Below are positions 33,870 to 42,226 of a stretch of DNA of 64,000 nucleotides, piece by piece. The notes beneath the pieces are model-generated. The model was not told where the DNA came from and did not search any database. It was given only the letters and a program-made list of their open reading frames with translations. Numbering within the stretch: the first letter of the stretch is position 1; each line of letters begins with the position of its first letter. Source of the DNA: Saprospiraceae bacterium (lineage in GTDB: Bacteria; Bacteroidota; Bacteroidia; Chitinophagales; Saprospiraceae); the NCBI GenBank assembly GCA_016713025.1, contig JADJPZ010000003.1, forward strand, positions 62,001 to 126,000, read 5' to 3'. The position numbers were made by a program, and so were the translations under genes.

Positions 33870-35987
33870 ATGCAAAGTTTCAGATCAGAATTAGAATTTA
33901 TCCCTGCTTCCAGAAGAGTTTTGGTTGAAAAAGACTTAGTGGATCTTGAGCAGAAAATATTCAAATTCAGAAATGGTCAGATAGATGAAGAAAAATTCAG
34001 AAGTCTTCGTCTTGCCAGAGGTGTTTATGGTCAGAGACAACAAGGAGTACAAATGATCAGGATTAAAATACCTTTTGGCAGACTTAACACCAAACAACTT
34101 CGCAAAATTTCAGATATCAGCGACGAATATTCCAATGGAAATCTCCACCTCACCACCAGACAGGACATACAGATACATCATGTAAGTCTCGACCGTACTC
34201 CTGAATTGTGGGCAAAACTGGAACAAGATGATATTACACTTCGCGAAGCATGTGGCAATACAGTCAGAAATGTTACCGCATCGGCTGAGTCAGGTATTGA
34301 TCCCAAGGAAGCATTTGATGTATCCAATTATGCTTATGCAGTCTTTAATTATTTTCTTCGTCAACCATTTTGTCAGGAGTTGGGCAGAAAAGTAAAAATC
34401 GCTTTTTCCAATTCTGAAGAAGACACTGCTTATACTTTTATTCATGACATTGGTTTTATTCCCAAATTAAATAGTGATGGCGGTAAAGGCTTCAAAGTGT
34501 TGATAGGCGGTGGATTAGGCGCACAACCCTTTTTGGCTCAAACAGCTTATGAATTCCTTCCTGCCGATGAAATTTTGACTTTTGTAGAAGGTGCACTTAG
34601 GGTTTTTGACAGACATGGCGAGCGCACAAGCAGACACAAAGCCAGAATGAAGTACCTCATTCAAAAAATTGGCATCGATGCTTTTAAAGAATTGGTAGTG
34701 TCAGAATCTGCTGCTATCATCCCTGTCGCAGTGGTAGATTATTTTCCGAAGGTTTTGGAAACATCTGATATAAAATCATTTGATTCTACAAGTGATTTTA
34801 TTGGCTCTGGTGTTTATCAGGAATGGTTGGATACCAATACTTTTAAACAAAAGGACAACGAATTATTTGCCGTTTATGTCAAAATACAATTGGGAAATAT
34901 TCCATCTTCTACTTCCAGGGTTTTGGCAGATATTGTAGAAACATTTGCAGACGAAAAAGACATCCGGATTACCATTAATCAAAACTTTATCCTTAAAAAC
35001 ATACATCCATCCGCACTACCTCATTTATTTGAAGCTCTTCAGCATATTGGTCTGGCTGCTTCAGGTTACGGCTCAGTAGCTGATATTACTGCATGCCCAG
35101 GTACAGATACCTGCAATCTTGCCATTTCCAATAGCACTCACATTTCGATAGCTCTTGAAGATGTCATTCGCAACGAGTATCCGCATCTTGTTCATAATAA
35201 AGATATTCTAATAAAAATCAGTGGATGTATGAATGCTTGTGGTCAACACAGTCTGGCACAAATAGGTTTTCATGGCAGCTCATTCAAAATCGGGACAAAT
35301 GTGGTACCTGCTGTTCAATTGCTTCTTGGAGGTGGCAAACTCTCTGATGGTAGCGGTCGTATTTCAGATAAAATCATCAAAGTAGCTTCTAAGCGTACAC
35401 CTGAAATTTTGAGATTCATTTTTGATGATATGGAACAAAATAGCCCGGATGATGAATCATTCAATGAGTATTATGATCGTGTAGGCAAAGATTATTTCTA
35501 CCAATTGCTCAAACCATTGGCTGATAATGACACCTTGCAGGATGATGACTACATTGATTGGGGTGCAGATACTAAATTTCAGACAGCCATAGGCGTTGGC
35601 GAGTGTGCCGGAGTAGTAATAGATTTGGTGGCCACTTTATTTTTGGAATCAGAAGAAAAACTGGATAATGCCAGGTATGCATTGGATGAGAATCGGTATG
35701 CAGATTCTATTTATTACAGCTATGCTGCCTATGTAAACACTGCCAAAACTTTGCTACTCATCAAAGACATTAAGACAAATACCCAACATGGTATCATCAA
35801 TGATTTTAGTGAACATTTTGGTAACGAATTTACAAACTTTGAAACATCTTTTAAAGAAACGGTTTTGCAGATAAACCAACACGTACCTGAAAAATCTTTT
35901 GCAACCACCTATTTGGGGCAGTCAAATGATTTTTACTCAGCAGCAAAAGCATTCAAAAACAATTTAAATCAATTAGCAAATGTATAA
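33870..35987 (+). CDS. Siroheme sulfite (nitrite/sulfite) reductase with C-terminal helical domain
   Basis: Reduces sulfite to sulfide for cysteine synthesis, using siroheme and a 4Fe-4S cluster fed by ferredoxin. Two ferredoxin-like/NIR_SIR repeats are seen: LHLTTRQDIQIHHV with ACGNTVRNVTA in the first half, then the cluster ligands TACPGTDTCNLA and SGCMNACGQHSLAQIGFHG. The reductase core ends near residue 560. An extra 125 residues follow, including DSIYYSYAAYVNTAKTLLLIKD, which resembles a HEPN-type helical bundle and is seen on sulfite reductases of Bacteroidota. It heads the sulfate assimilation operon. Sulfite rather than nitrite is favoured because the neighbours are cysH, cysD and cysN. 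Confidence 0.92.
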   Translation: MQSFRSELEFIPASRRVLVEKDLVDLEQKIFKFRNGQIDEEKFRSLRLARGVYGQRQQGVQMIRIKIPFGRLNTKQLRKISDISDEYSNGNLHLTTRQDIQIHHVSLDRTPELWAKLEQDDITLREACGNTVRNVTASAESGIDPKEAFDVSNYAYAVFNYFLRQPFCQELGRKVKIAFSNSEEDTAYTFIHDIGFIPKLNSDGGKGFKVLIGGGLGAQPFLAQTAYEFLPADEILTFVEGALRVFDRHGERTSRHKARMKYLIQKIGIDAFKELVVSESAAIIPVAVVDYFPKVLETSDIKSFDSTSDFIGSGVYQEWLDTNTFKQKDNELFAVYVKIQLGNIPSSTSRVLADIVETFADEKDIRITINQNFILKNIHPSALPHLFEALQHIGLAASGYGSVADITACPGTDTCNLAISNSTHISIALEDVIRNEYPHLVHNKDILIKISGCMNACGQHSLAQIGFHGSSFKIGTNVVPAVQLLLGGGKLSDGSGRISDKIIKVASKRTPEILRFIFDDMEQNSPDDESFNEYYDRVGKDYFYQLLKPLADNDTLQDDDYIDWGADTKFQTAIGVGECAGVVIDLVATLFLESEEKLDNARYALDENRYADSIYYSYAAYVNTAKTLLLIKDIKTNTQHGIINDFSEHFGNEFTNFETSFKETVLQINQHVPEKSFATTYLGQSNDFYSAAKAFKNNLNQLANV

Positions 35988-36750
35988 TAAACCACCCAAA
36001 GTAAGCATAGTAGGTGCAGGTCCTGGCGATCCGGATTTATTGACCTTAAAAGCCATCAAAGCCATCAATAATGCAGATGTGATCCTATATGATGCATTGG
36101 TGAGTGACTCTATATTGGCATTGGCAAAATCTGAAACAGAATTGATTTATGTGGGTAAAAGATCAGCTCAACACGCTTACAAACAAGAAGAAATTCATGA
36201 ACTTTTGGTAAAATGTGCAATGCTATTTGGTCATGTCGTCAGGCTGAAAGGTGGAGATCCGTTTGTGTTTGGACGTGGTGGAGAAGAGATGGAATATGTA
36301 AGAGATGCTGGAATAGAAGTTCAGATTATTCCAGGCATTTCAAGCTCCATTGGTGTACCGGGAAATGTAGGAATTCCGGTGACGCATCGAGGGTTGAGTG
36401 AAAGTTTTTGGGTATTAACAGCCACCAACAAAAAAGGAGAGTTGGCCAATGATATACATCTCGCTGCTCAAACCAATACTACTGCAGTAATTCTGATGGG
36501 ACTAAACAAATTGGGAGAGATTGTTCAACTATATACAAATCATCACCCTTCAGATTGGCCAATTGCAGTGATTCAGGATGGCACACTACCTACCCAAAAA
36601 GTAGTTACCGGTACATTAGCAAACATAATTTCCAAAGTTCAAAATAAGGAAGTTAAGTCACCTGCGATTATCGTCGTAGGCGAAGTGGTTTCACTCTACC
36701 AAGAACCACAGTTAGCAAATTTTAGTAATGAATATCAATATCATAATTAG
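35980..36750 (+). CDS. cobA: Uroporphyrinogen-III C-methyltransferase
   Basis: Methylates uroporphyrinogen III twice with S-adenosylmethionine to make precorrin-2, the first step to siroheme. Family motifs are intact: VSIVGAGPGDPDLLTLKA at the N-terminus, ADVILYDALVS, LKGGDPFVFGRGGEE and PGISSSIGVPGNVGIPVTHRG. At 256 residues it is the single-domain SUMT form, not the CysG fusion. It overlaps the sulfite reductase gene by 8 bases, so the two are co-translated. The next siroheme enzyme, precorrin-2 dehydrogenase, is the N-terminal part of the fusion at 37422. The siroheme ferrochelatase step is not obvious here. Confidence 0.95.
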   Translation: MYNKPPKVSIVGAGPGDPDLLTLKAIKAINNADVILYDALVSDSILALAKSETELIYVGKRSAQHAYKQEEIHELLVKCAMLFGHVVRLKGGDPFVFGRGGEEMEYVRDAGIEVQIIPGISSSIGVPGNVGIPVTHRGLSESFWVLTATNKKGELANDIHLAAQTNTTAVILMGLNKLGEIVQLYTNHHPSDWPIAVIQDGTLPTQKVVTGTLANIISKVQNKEVKSPAIIVVGEVVSLYQEPQLANFSNEYQYHN

Positions 36751-36779
36751 TAATTTTTAAACACAAAATACATTATAAC

Positions 36780-37415
36780 ATGGCATTACAATTAGGAGAT
36801 TCAGTTCCAAATTTTCAGGCAGAAAGTACTGTAGGTAAAATTGACTTTTATGACTATTTGGGAAGTAGTTGGGGTGTATTGTTTTCACATCCGGCAGATT
36901 ATACACCTGTATGTACAACCGAGTTAGGTTCTGTATCCAAACTTCAAAGCGAATTTGCATCCCGAAATGTAAAAACAATTGCTTTGAGTGTAGATCCTTT
37001 GGCATCTCATTTTGAATGGATCAAAGATATCAATGAAACTCAAAATACAGAAGTGACCTTCCCATTGATTGCATATCCAAATTTTGAAGTTGCCAATTTA
37101 TATGGAATGATACATCCGAATGCATCCGAAAAATTTACGGTTAGGTCAGTGTTCATCATAGTACCTGATAAAAAATTGAAACTCACTTTAACTTATCCGG
37201 CTTCTACCGGAAGAAATTTTAATGAAATACTTAGAGTGATTGATTCATTACAACTCACGGCCAATTACAGTGTTGCGACTCCAGCCAACTGGAAGGATGG
37301 AGAAGATGTCATCATCATACCTGCGGTGAAAGACGAAGATATAGCAGATAAATTTCCCAAAGGATATACACGTGTGAAACCTTATTTAAGGACAACACCT
37401 CAACCCAACAGATAA
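36780..37415 (+). CDS. Peroxiredoxin (1-Cys, Prx6-type)
   Basis: A 211-residue thiol peroxidase that removes peroxides. The peroxidatic Cys45 is in HPADYTPVCTTELG, with conserved Thr and Pro before it and a long C-terminal region typical of the Prx6/1-Cys group. No clear resolving Cys follows, since the later segment has none in the usual place. It is cytoplasmic. Placement within the sulfate assimilation operon (30 bases after cobA, 6 before the next gene) suggests protection during production of sulfite and sulfide, or simple co-regulation by the sulfur-responsive regulator. Both are inferred. Confidence 0.93.
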   Translation: MALQLGDSVPNFQAESTVGKIDFYDYLGSSWGVLFSHPADYTPVCTTELGSVSKLQSEFASRNVKTIALSVDPLASHFEWIKDINETQNTEVTFPLIAYPNFEVANLYGMIHPNASEKFTVRSVFIIVPDKKLKLTLTYPASTGRNFNEILRVIDSLQLTANYSVATPANWKDGEDVIIIPAVKDEDIADKFPKGYTRVKPYLRTTPQPNR

Positions 37416-37421
37416 CCTGTT

Positions 37422-38897
37422 ATGACACCAGGTAGCAACCATAATCACCTTTTTCCGGTGTTTCTCAAACTGGAACAAATGCATCTCTTGCTCATCGGCG
37501 GTGGAACAGTTGCATTGGAGAAACTTCATGCCATCATCCAGAATAGTCCGGCAACAAAGGTTAAAATAGTGGCTAAATCCGTCAATCCCGACATAGAAGA
37601 AATAGCTGAAACACACAACAATATTTCCATCCATCACAGGGCATATCATGTGACGGATATGGATGATGTGGATCTTGTCATTTCTGCTTTGGATGACCCT
37701 GCAGTGACTGAAACCATTAGAAATGATGCAAAAAATGCAGGTTTGCTCATCAATGCAGCTGATAAACCGTCATTATGTGATTTTTACCTTGGATCAGTTG
37801 TAAAAAAAGGTCAGTTGAAGATTGCAATCTCTACCAATGGTAAGTCGCCGACTGTAGCAAAAAGAGTAAAAGAAGTATTGAATGATTCATTTCCAGAGGA
37901 AATCAACGAGACTTTGGAAAACCTGGCAGAAGTTAAAACGTATCTCAAAGGTTCTTTCAGAGATCGCGTACTCGAGCTTAATAAAATTACAGGCAGCCTC
38001 ACCGAAAAGGAGTACAACAAAAATTATTTGAAAGGACTTATTGTGAGATGGTCGGTTATTTTTGCTATCCCGGTTCTTTTTATCACTGGTTACTTTTTGG
38101 GAAATTATTTTCCGGCTGCAGAAGCAGCAGGTGTCTGGGCTTTATTTATGAGCCACCTGGACGAAAGCATCTTAATATTTATTTTGGCGGGTTTTCTGGC
38201 ATCTGCTATTGATGGGGCACTAGGGATGGCATACGGTATCACTGCCACAACGGTATTATTGTCATTTGGGTTAAGTCCAGTGGCAGCTACCGCCAGTGTG
38301 CATACTTCTGAGGTATTTACCAGTGGTGTTTCGGGTTTGAGCCACCTTAAATTTGGAAATGTCAATAATAAACTTTTTAGAAATTTACTTTTTCCCGGTG
38401 TAGTAGGCGCCATTCTTGGAGCATTTTTGATATCCTATTTTGAAGAATACAACAATTTGATCAAGCCTTTAGTATCAGCGTATACACTGTTTTTAGGGGT
38501 GATCATATTGCTCAAAGCCCTGAAAAAAGACGATCAGATCAGGAGAAAAGTGAGAAGACTTTTTCCATTGGCATTTACCGGAGGTTTTCTGGATTCTGTA
38601 GGTGGTGGTGGTTGGGGGCCAATAGTGTCTTCTACACTCATAGCACAAGGCAAGGCACCGAGATACACCATAGGTTCGGTAAATCTTACTGAGTTTTTTG
38701 TTGCTCTGGCCAGTTCTATTACATTTTTTGCAATGATAGGCACGACTCATCTGAACGTAATCCTGGGGCTCATATTGGGTGGTGTAGCAGCGGCACCATT
38801 AGGCGCATTTCTGACCAGCAAAATACCTGCAAAAAGCATTATGATTTTAGTCGGCATTATAGTCATTATTTTAAGTATAAAACGAATATTTTTTTAG
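37422..38897 (+). CDS. Fusion of precorrin-2 dehydrogenase (SirC-type) with TSUP sulfite/sulfate permease
   Basis: A 491-residue two-part protein. Residues about 1-200 match the CysG N-terminal/SirC domain: LLIGGGTVALEKL (NAD-binding), LVISALDDPAVTETIRNDAKNAGLLINAAD and LKIAISTNGKSPTVAKRVKEVL. This makes sirohydrochlorin from precorrin-2. Residues about 210-490 are a TauE/SafE (TSUP) transporter with about eight helices, including DGALGMAYGITATTVLLSFG and GFLDSVGGGGWGPIVSS. The fusion puts siroheme synthesis and an anion channel or exporter in one chain. The transporter may carry sulfate, sulfite or another sulfur anion. It lies 6 bases after the peroxiredoxin gene and 3 before the reductase gene. 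Confidence 0.9.
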   Translation: MTPGSNHNHLFPVFLKLEQMHLLLIGGGTVALEKLHAIIQNSPATKVKIVAKSVNPDIEEIAETHNNISIHHRAYHVTDMDDVDLVISALDDPAVTETIRNDAKNAGLLINAADKPSLCDFYLGSVVKKGQLKIAISTNGKSPTVAKRVKEVLNDSFPEEINETLENLAEVKTYLKGSFRDRVLELNKITGSLTEKEYNKNYLKGLIVRWSVIFAIPVLFITGYFLGNYFPAAEAAGVWALFMSHLDESILIFILAGFLASAIDGALGMAYGITATTVLLSFGLSPVAATASVHTSEVFTSGVSGLSHLKFGNVNNKLFRNLLFPGVVGAILGAFLISYFEEYNNLIKPLVSAYTLFLGVIILLKALKKDDQIRRKVRRLFPLAFTGGFLDSVGGGGWGPIVSSTLIAQGKAPRYTIGSVNLTEFFVALASSITFFAMIGTTHLNVILGLILGGVAAAPLGAFLTSKIPAKSIMILVGIIVIILSIKRIFF

Positions 38898-38900
38898 CAC

Positions 38901-39920
38901 ATGGCACAAACAATACAAACAGATATAGCCATCATTGGCGCAGGTCCGGTAGGATTATTTGCCATATTTGAAGCAGGACTCTTCAAAATGAGATGTCATC
39001 TGGTAGATTACCTACCACAAGCCGGCGGGCAATTGTCTGAGATATATCCTAAAAAACCCATTTACGACATTCCCGGATACCCCACAGTGCTTGCTCAGGA
39101 GTTGGTAGACAATCTGGTCAAACAAGCTGAACCTTTTGGTCCCGGATATACTTTTGGTGAGCGCATCGAGACCCTTGAAAAGAGGGATGAAAGAGATTTT
39201 TTACTGGTCACCAATCTGGGAACTTCCATAGAAGCTAAAGCTGTAGTCATTGCAGGCGGATTGGGATGTTTTGAGCCCAGAAAACCTGAAGTAGAAGGTC
39301 TGACAAAGTTTGAAAATGGAAAAGGGGTCAACTATATGATTCTGGATCCTGAAAAATATCGGGATAAAAAACTGGTCATAGCCGGTGGTGGAGACAGTGC
39401 GCTGGACTGGACGATTTTTCTGAGTGAAGTATGTGCGGAATTGACCCTGGTACACCGTAGTGAGTCATTCCGAGGAGCGCCGGATAGTGTAGACAAAGTG
39501 CTTCAACTAGCAGATGAAGGTAAGATCAATCTTCATCTGAATACCAATCTTTCCAGTGTCAGTGGCAACGGAAAGCTCAATAGTGTATCTTTATTAAATA
39601 CCAAAAACAGCGAGGAAATATTGGTAGAAACGGATTATTTAGTACCACTTTTTGGTCTGAGTCCAAAGCTGGGCCCCCTTGAAAATTGGGGACTTAATAT
39701 CAATAAGAATGCGATCGAAGTGAATACTGATGATTACTCCACTAATATTTCCGGCGTTTGGGCGATTGGCGATATCAATACTTATAAAAACAAGCTGAAA
39801 TTAATATTGTGTGGATTTCATGAAGCAGCATTGATGAGTCATAGCGTATACCAATACATTCATCCCGGAGTAAAATACACCATGAAATATACCACTGTAA
39901 ATGGGATCAATAGTTTCTGA
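38901..39920 (+). CDS. Ferredoxin-NADP reductase, thioredoxin-reductase-like type
   Basis: A 339-residue FAD/NADPH flavoprotein. The N-terminal FAD motif is AIIGAGPVGLFAIFEAG and the second nucleotide motif is VIAGGGDSALDWTIFLSE; the C-terminal FAD contact is VWAIGDINTYK. The CxxC active site of thioredoxin reductase is absent, as expected for type 2 ferredoxin-NADP reductases. It reduces ferredoxin, and its stop overlaps the start of a 2Fe-2S ferredoxin gene by one base. I infer the chain NADPH to this enzyme to ferredoxin to sulfite reductase. Normal length. Confidence 0.92.
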   Translation: MAQTIQTDIAIIGAGPVGLFAIFEAGLFKMRCHLVDYLPQAGGQLSEIYPKKPIYDIPGYPTVLAQELVDNLVKQAEPFGPGYTFGERIETLEKRDERDFLLVTNLGTSIEAKAVVIAGGLGCFEPRKPEVEGLTKFENGKGVNYMILDPEKYRDKKLVIAGGGDSALDWTIFLSEVCAELTLVHRSESFRGAPDSVDKVLQLADEGKINLHLNTNLSSVSGNGKLNSVSLLNTKNSEEILVETDYLVPLFGLSPKLGPLENWGLNINKNAIEVNTDDYSTNISGVWAIGDINTYKNKLKLILCGFHEAALMSHSVYQYIHPGVKYTMKYTTVNGINSF

Positions 39921-40234
39921 TGATACAAATAAATATACATTCGGATAACGATATAAATACATTGGAGATACCAAATGACATTGGTATCAATCTAATGGAA
40001 TTGCTAAAAGCGGAAGAATATGAATCCATAGAAGGAACCTGTGGTGGAATGGCGCTTTGTGCGACCTGTCACGTCAAAGTTACAGAATCAATTCCTTCAT
40101 TACCGGAACCATCAAATGATGAATTGGACATGCTCGAAACCTTGCCAATTGTCTATCATGATTCAAGACTGGCCTGTCAGATAAAACTGAATGAAGATAT
40201 TCAGCAATTGAACATTGAAATCATCAAAAACTAA
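39920..40234 (+). CDS. 2Fe-2S ferredoxin (adrenodoxin-like)
   Basis: A 104-residue ferredoxin. The cluster ligands have the adrenodoxin-type spacing: C-x5-C-x2-C in GTCGGMALCATCHVKV (about residues 39-48), with the fourth Cys in ARLACQI-like RLACQIK near residue 85. It is coupled to the upstream ferredoxin reductase by a one-base overlap and lies just upstream of cysH. The most likely job is to carry electrons from the reductase to sulfite reductase. Fe-S cluster assembly use is an alternative for adrenodoxin-like proteins, but the operon context favours sulfur reduction. Confidence 0.93.
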   Translation: MIQINIHSDNDINTLEIPNDIGINLMELLKAEEYESIEGTCGGMALCATCHVKVTESIPSLPEPSNDELDMLETLPIVYHDSRLACQIKLNEDIQQLNIEIIKN

Positions 40235-40238
40235 TGTC

Positions 40239-40940
40239 ATGGATAGAATCAGCAGTTTAAGTTCGCTGGTAGAGACCAACAATCCATTGGAAATATTAAA
40301 ATCTATTGCCCAAATAAAGGGTGAAAAGATTGTCTTTTCTAGCAGTCTGAGTGCAGAAGATCAGGTGATAACGGATATGATTTTTCATAATAATCTGGAT
40401 ATCGAGATTTTTACACTTGATACCGGGCGGATGTTTCCGGAAACTTACCAAACCTTACAAAAAACACTTGAAAAATATCAGAAAGAGATCAAAGTATATT
40501 TTCCGGACGCTGATGAAGTAGAAGTATTGATGACAAAAAAGGGGGCGTATAGTTTTTATGATTCTCTGGAAAACAGGAAAGAATGTTGCGAAATCAGGAA
40601 AGTAAAACCATTAAAAAGAGCACTTCAAGGTAAGACCATTTGGATTACAGGTATCAGGTCTGAACATTCGCAAAACAGAACAGAAATGCAAAAATTCGAA
40701 TGGGATGCAGCCAATATCATCACAAAGATTCATCCATTGCTACATTGGTCAAACGATGAAGTTTGGACATATATTAAAGCAAATAATGTTCCATATAATG
40801 TCTTACAGGACAAGGGTTTTATCAGCATAGGATGTCAACCCTGCACGAGAGCGGTGCTTGATGGTGAAGACTATAGAGCAGGCAGGTGGTGGTGGGAAGA
40901 TGCATCAAAAAAAGAATGTGGACTGCATAATGTAAAATGA
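40239..40940 (+). CDS. cysH: Adenylylsulfate (APS) reductase, 4Fe-4S type
   Basis: Reduces activated sulfate to sulfite. The CysH family core is seen (VFSSSLSAEDQV, FTLDTGRMFPETY, WITGIRSEHSQNR). Two Cys pairs, Cys116-Cys117 (ECCEIRK) and Cys199-x2-Cys202 (GCQPC), bind a 4Fe-4S cluster, which marks the assimilatory APS-using group rather than PAPS reductases. The catalytic Cys227 is in KKECGLH. No APS kinase (cysC) appears in the operon, which agrees with direct APS use. I chose the ATG at 40239, 4 bases after the ferredoxin stop; a start at 40215 would overlap that gene by 20 bases. Electron donor is probably thioredoxin. Confidence 0.93.
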   Translation: MDRISSLSSLVETNNPLEILKSIAQIKGEKIVFSSSLSAEDQVITDMIFHNNLDIEIFTLDTGRMFPETYQTLQKTLEKYQKEIKVYFPDADEVEVLMTKKGAYSFYDSLENRKECCEIRKVKPLKRALQGKTIWITGIRSEHSQNRTEMQKFEWDAANIITKIHPLLHWSNDEVWTYIKANNVPYNVLQDKGFISIGCQPCTRAVLDGEDYRAGRWWWEDASKKECGLHNVK

Positions 40941-41025
40941 CGAATTATGAATGACGAATTTAGAATTTGGAAAGCAATTATTAAACAATTTACTAACCTT
41001 CAACCAATAATAATTAAACTTAAAC

Positions 41026-41931
41026 ATGGCAGCATTTGATTATTTAGACCATCTGGAAGCGGAAGCCATCCACATCATGCTGGAAGTAGCAGGACAGTTT
41101 GAAAGGCCGGCACTTTTGTTTAGCGGAGGCAAGGACAGTATTTGTTTAGTCCATCTGGCGTTAAAAGCATTCAGACCAGGTAAATTTCCTTTTCCTTTGG
41201 TACATATTGATACCGGCCATAATTTTCCGGAAGCCCTTGATTTCAGAGATCAATTAGTGGATGAAATTGGTGAAAAACTGATCGTCAGAAAAGTGGAAGA
41301 TACCATTCAAAAACGAAAACTGGTAGACGCATCAGGCAAGTTTCCGAGCCGAAATGCACTCCAAACCTACACCTTATTGGATACAATTGAAGAGTTTGAA
41401 TTTGATGTTTGTATCGGAGGTGCAAGAAGAGATGAAGAAAAAGCAAGGGCAAAAGAAAGAATATTTTCAGTAAGGGATGACTTCGGTCAATGGAACCCTA
41501 AAAAACAAAGACCTGAAATTTGGGATATTTACAATGGCAGAATCAACAAAGGAGAAAATGTAAGGGCTTTTCCCATTTCCAACTGGACAGAACTGGATAT
41601 CTGGCACTATATCGAAAGAGAAAAAATAGAACTGCCAAACATCTATTTTACGCATAACAGACAAGTGGTGCAGACGGACAATGGGCAATTGATGGCATAT
41701 TCTCAATACCTGAATCTGGACAGCACCGACCTTGTGCGGGAAGGAAGGGTGAGGTACAGAACTGTAGGAGATATGACTTGTACAGCGGCTGTCGTAAGTG
41801 AGGCACATACCGTGAGAGATATCATAGAAGAAATCAAGATCGCTAAAATCAGCGAACGGGGGGCCACAAGAATGGATGATCGAATCAGCGAAGCAGCCAT
41901 GGAAGACAGGAAAAAAAACGGATATTTTTAG
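41026..41931 (+). CDS. cysD: Sulfate adenylyltransferase subunit 2
   Basis: The catalytic subunit of ATP sulfurylase, which makes APS from sulfate and ATP. It works with the GTPase subunit CysN. The PP-loop motif is LLFSGGKDSICLVHLA (near residue 30), followed by PLVHIDTGHNFPEALDFRD and the signature GGARRDEEKARAKERIFS. The tail GATRMDDRISEAAMEDRKKNGYF is the usual CysD end. At 301 residues it is normal. In most genomes cysN follows directly; here an IS110-family element of about 1.6 kb lies between the two. Both genes look intact. Confidence 0.97.
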   Translation: MAAFDYLDHLEAEAIHIMLEVAGQFERPALLFSGGKDSICLVHLALKAFRPGKFPFPLVHIDTGHNFPEALDFRDQLVDEIGEKLIVRKVEDTIQKRKLVDASGKFPSRNALQTYTLLDTIEEFEFDVCIGGARRDEEKARAKERIFSVRDDFGQWNPKKQRPEIWDIYNGRINKGENVRAFPISNWTELDIWHYIEREKIELPNIYFTHNRQVVQTDNGQLMAYSQYLNLDSTDLVREGRVRYRTVGDMTCTAAVVSEAHTVRDIIEEIKIAKISERGATRMDDRISEAAMEDRKKNGYF

Positions 41932-41942
41932 TTTTTAGCAAA

Positions 41943-41980
41943 GGTCGACCATTTTAGGGGAAGAAGGTTGCTGGCAGGAG
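41943..41980 (+). repeat. Intergenic repeat, copy 2 of 4
   Basis: GGTCGACC followed by TTTAGGGG and GGCAGGAG resembles the units at 30941, 43713 and 43786. It stands on the left side of the IS110 insertion, with related units on the right side. This is the most diverged copy. Confidence 0.4.
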
Positions 41981-42063
41981 AATTGTTGCACTTCATACCC
42001 CCGACCCCTTATATGTTTGCATTTTAAAAATTAATGGTTTCAAGATAAACAAATAATTTATAA

Positions 42064-42226
42064 CTTGGCGGTTGAAGGGGAACACCCCTTGATACTTAGA
42101 TATCGTCCTTTAGTGTCCCTTTCGCCAAGCTTAATCATGAGGTATAACTTGATACATTGATATCGTATAACATAAGGGAATGTAAGGCTTGACACTTTTT
42201 TTAACACATTTTAAAGTAATTTATGT
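42064..42226 (+). ncRNA. Candidate IS110 bridge RNA region
   Basis: The 160 or so bases before the transposase are structured. CTTGGCG (42064-42070) pairs with CGCCAAG (42123-42129) around the hairpin AAGGGG-AACA-CCCCTT (42075-42090). A loop-like motif, TTGATACTTAGATATCGT at 42089-42106, recurs at 42149-42166 with three differences (17 to 18 bases, 60 apart). IS110 elements are known to encode a bridge RNA with two similar guide loops in a non-coding end. This placement and the repeated motif fit, but no loop-to-target match was established. Confidence 0.5.

Noticed and set aside
40940..40985. Direct repeat ATGACGAATT in the cysH-cysD spacer
   Set aside because: Only two short AT-rich copies; too weak to call an element or operator.
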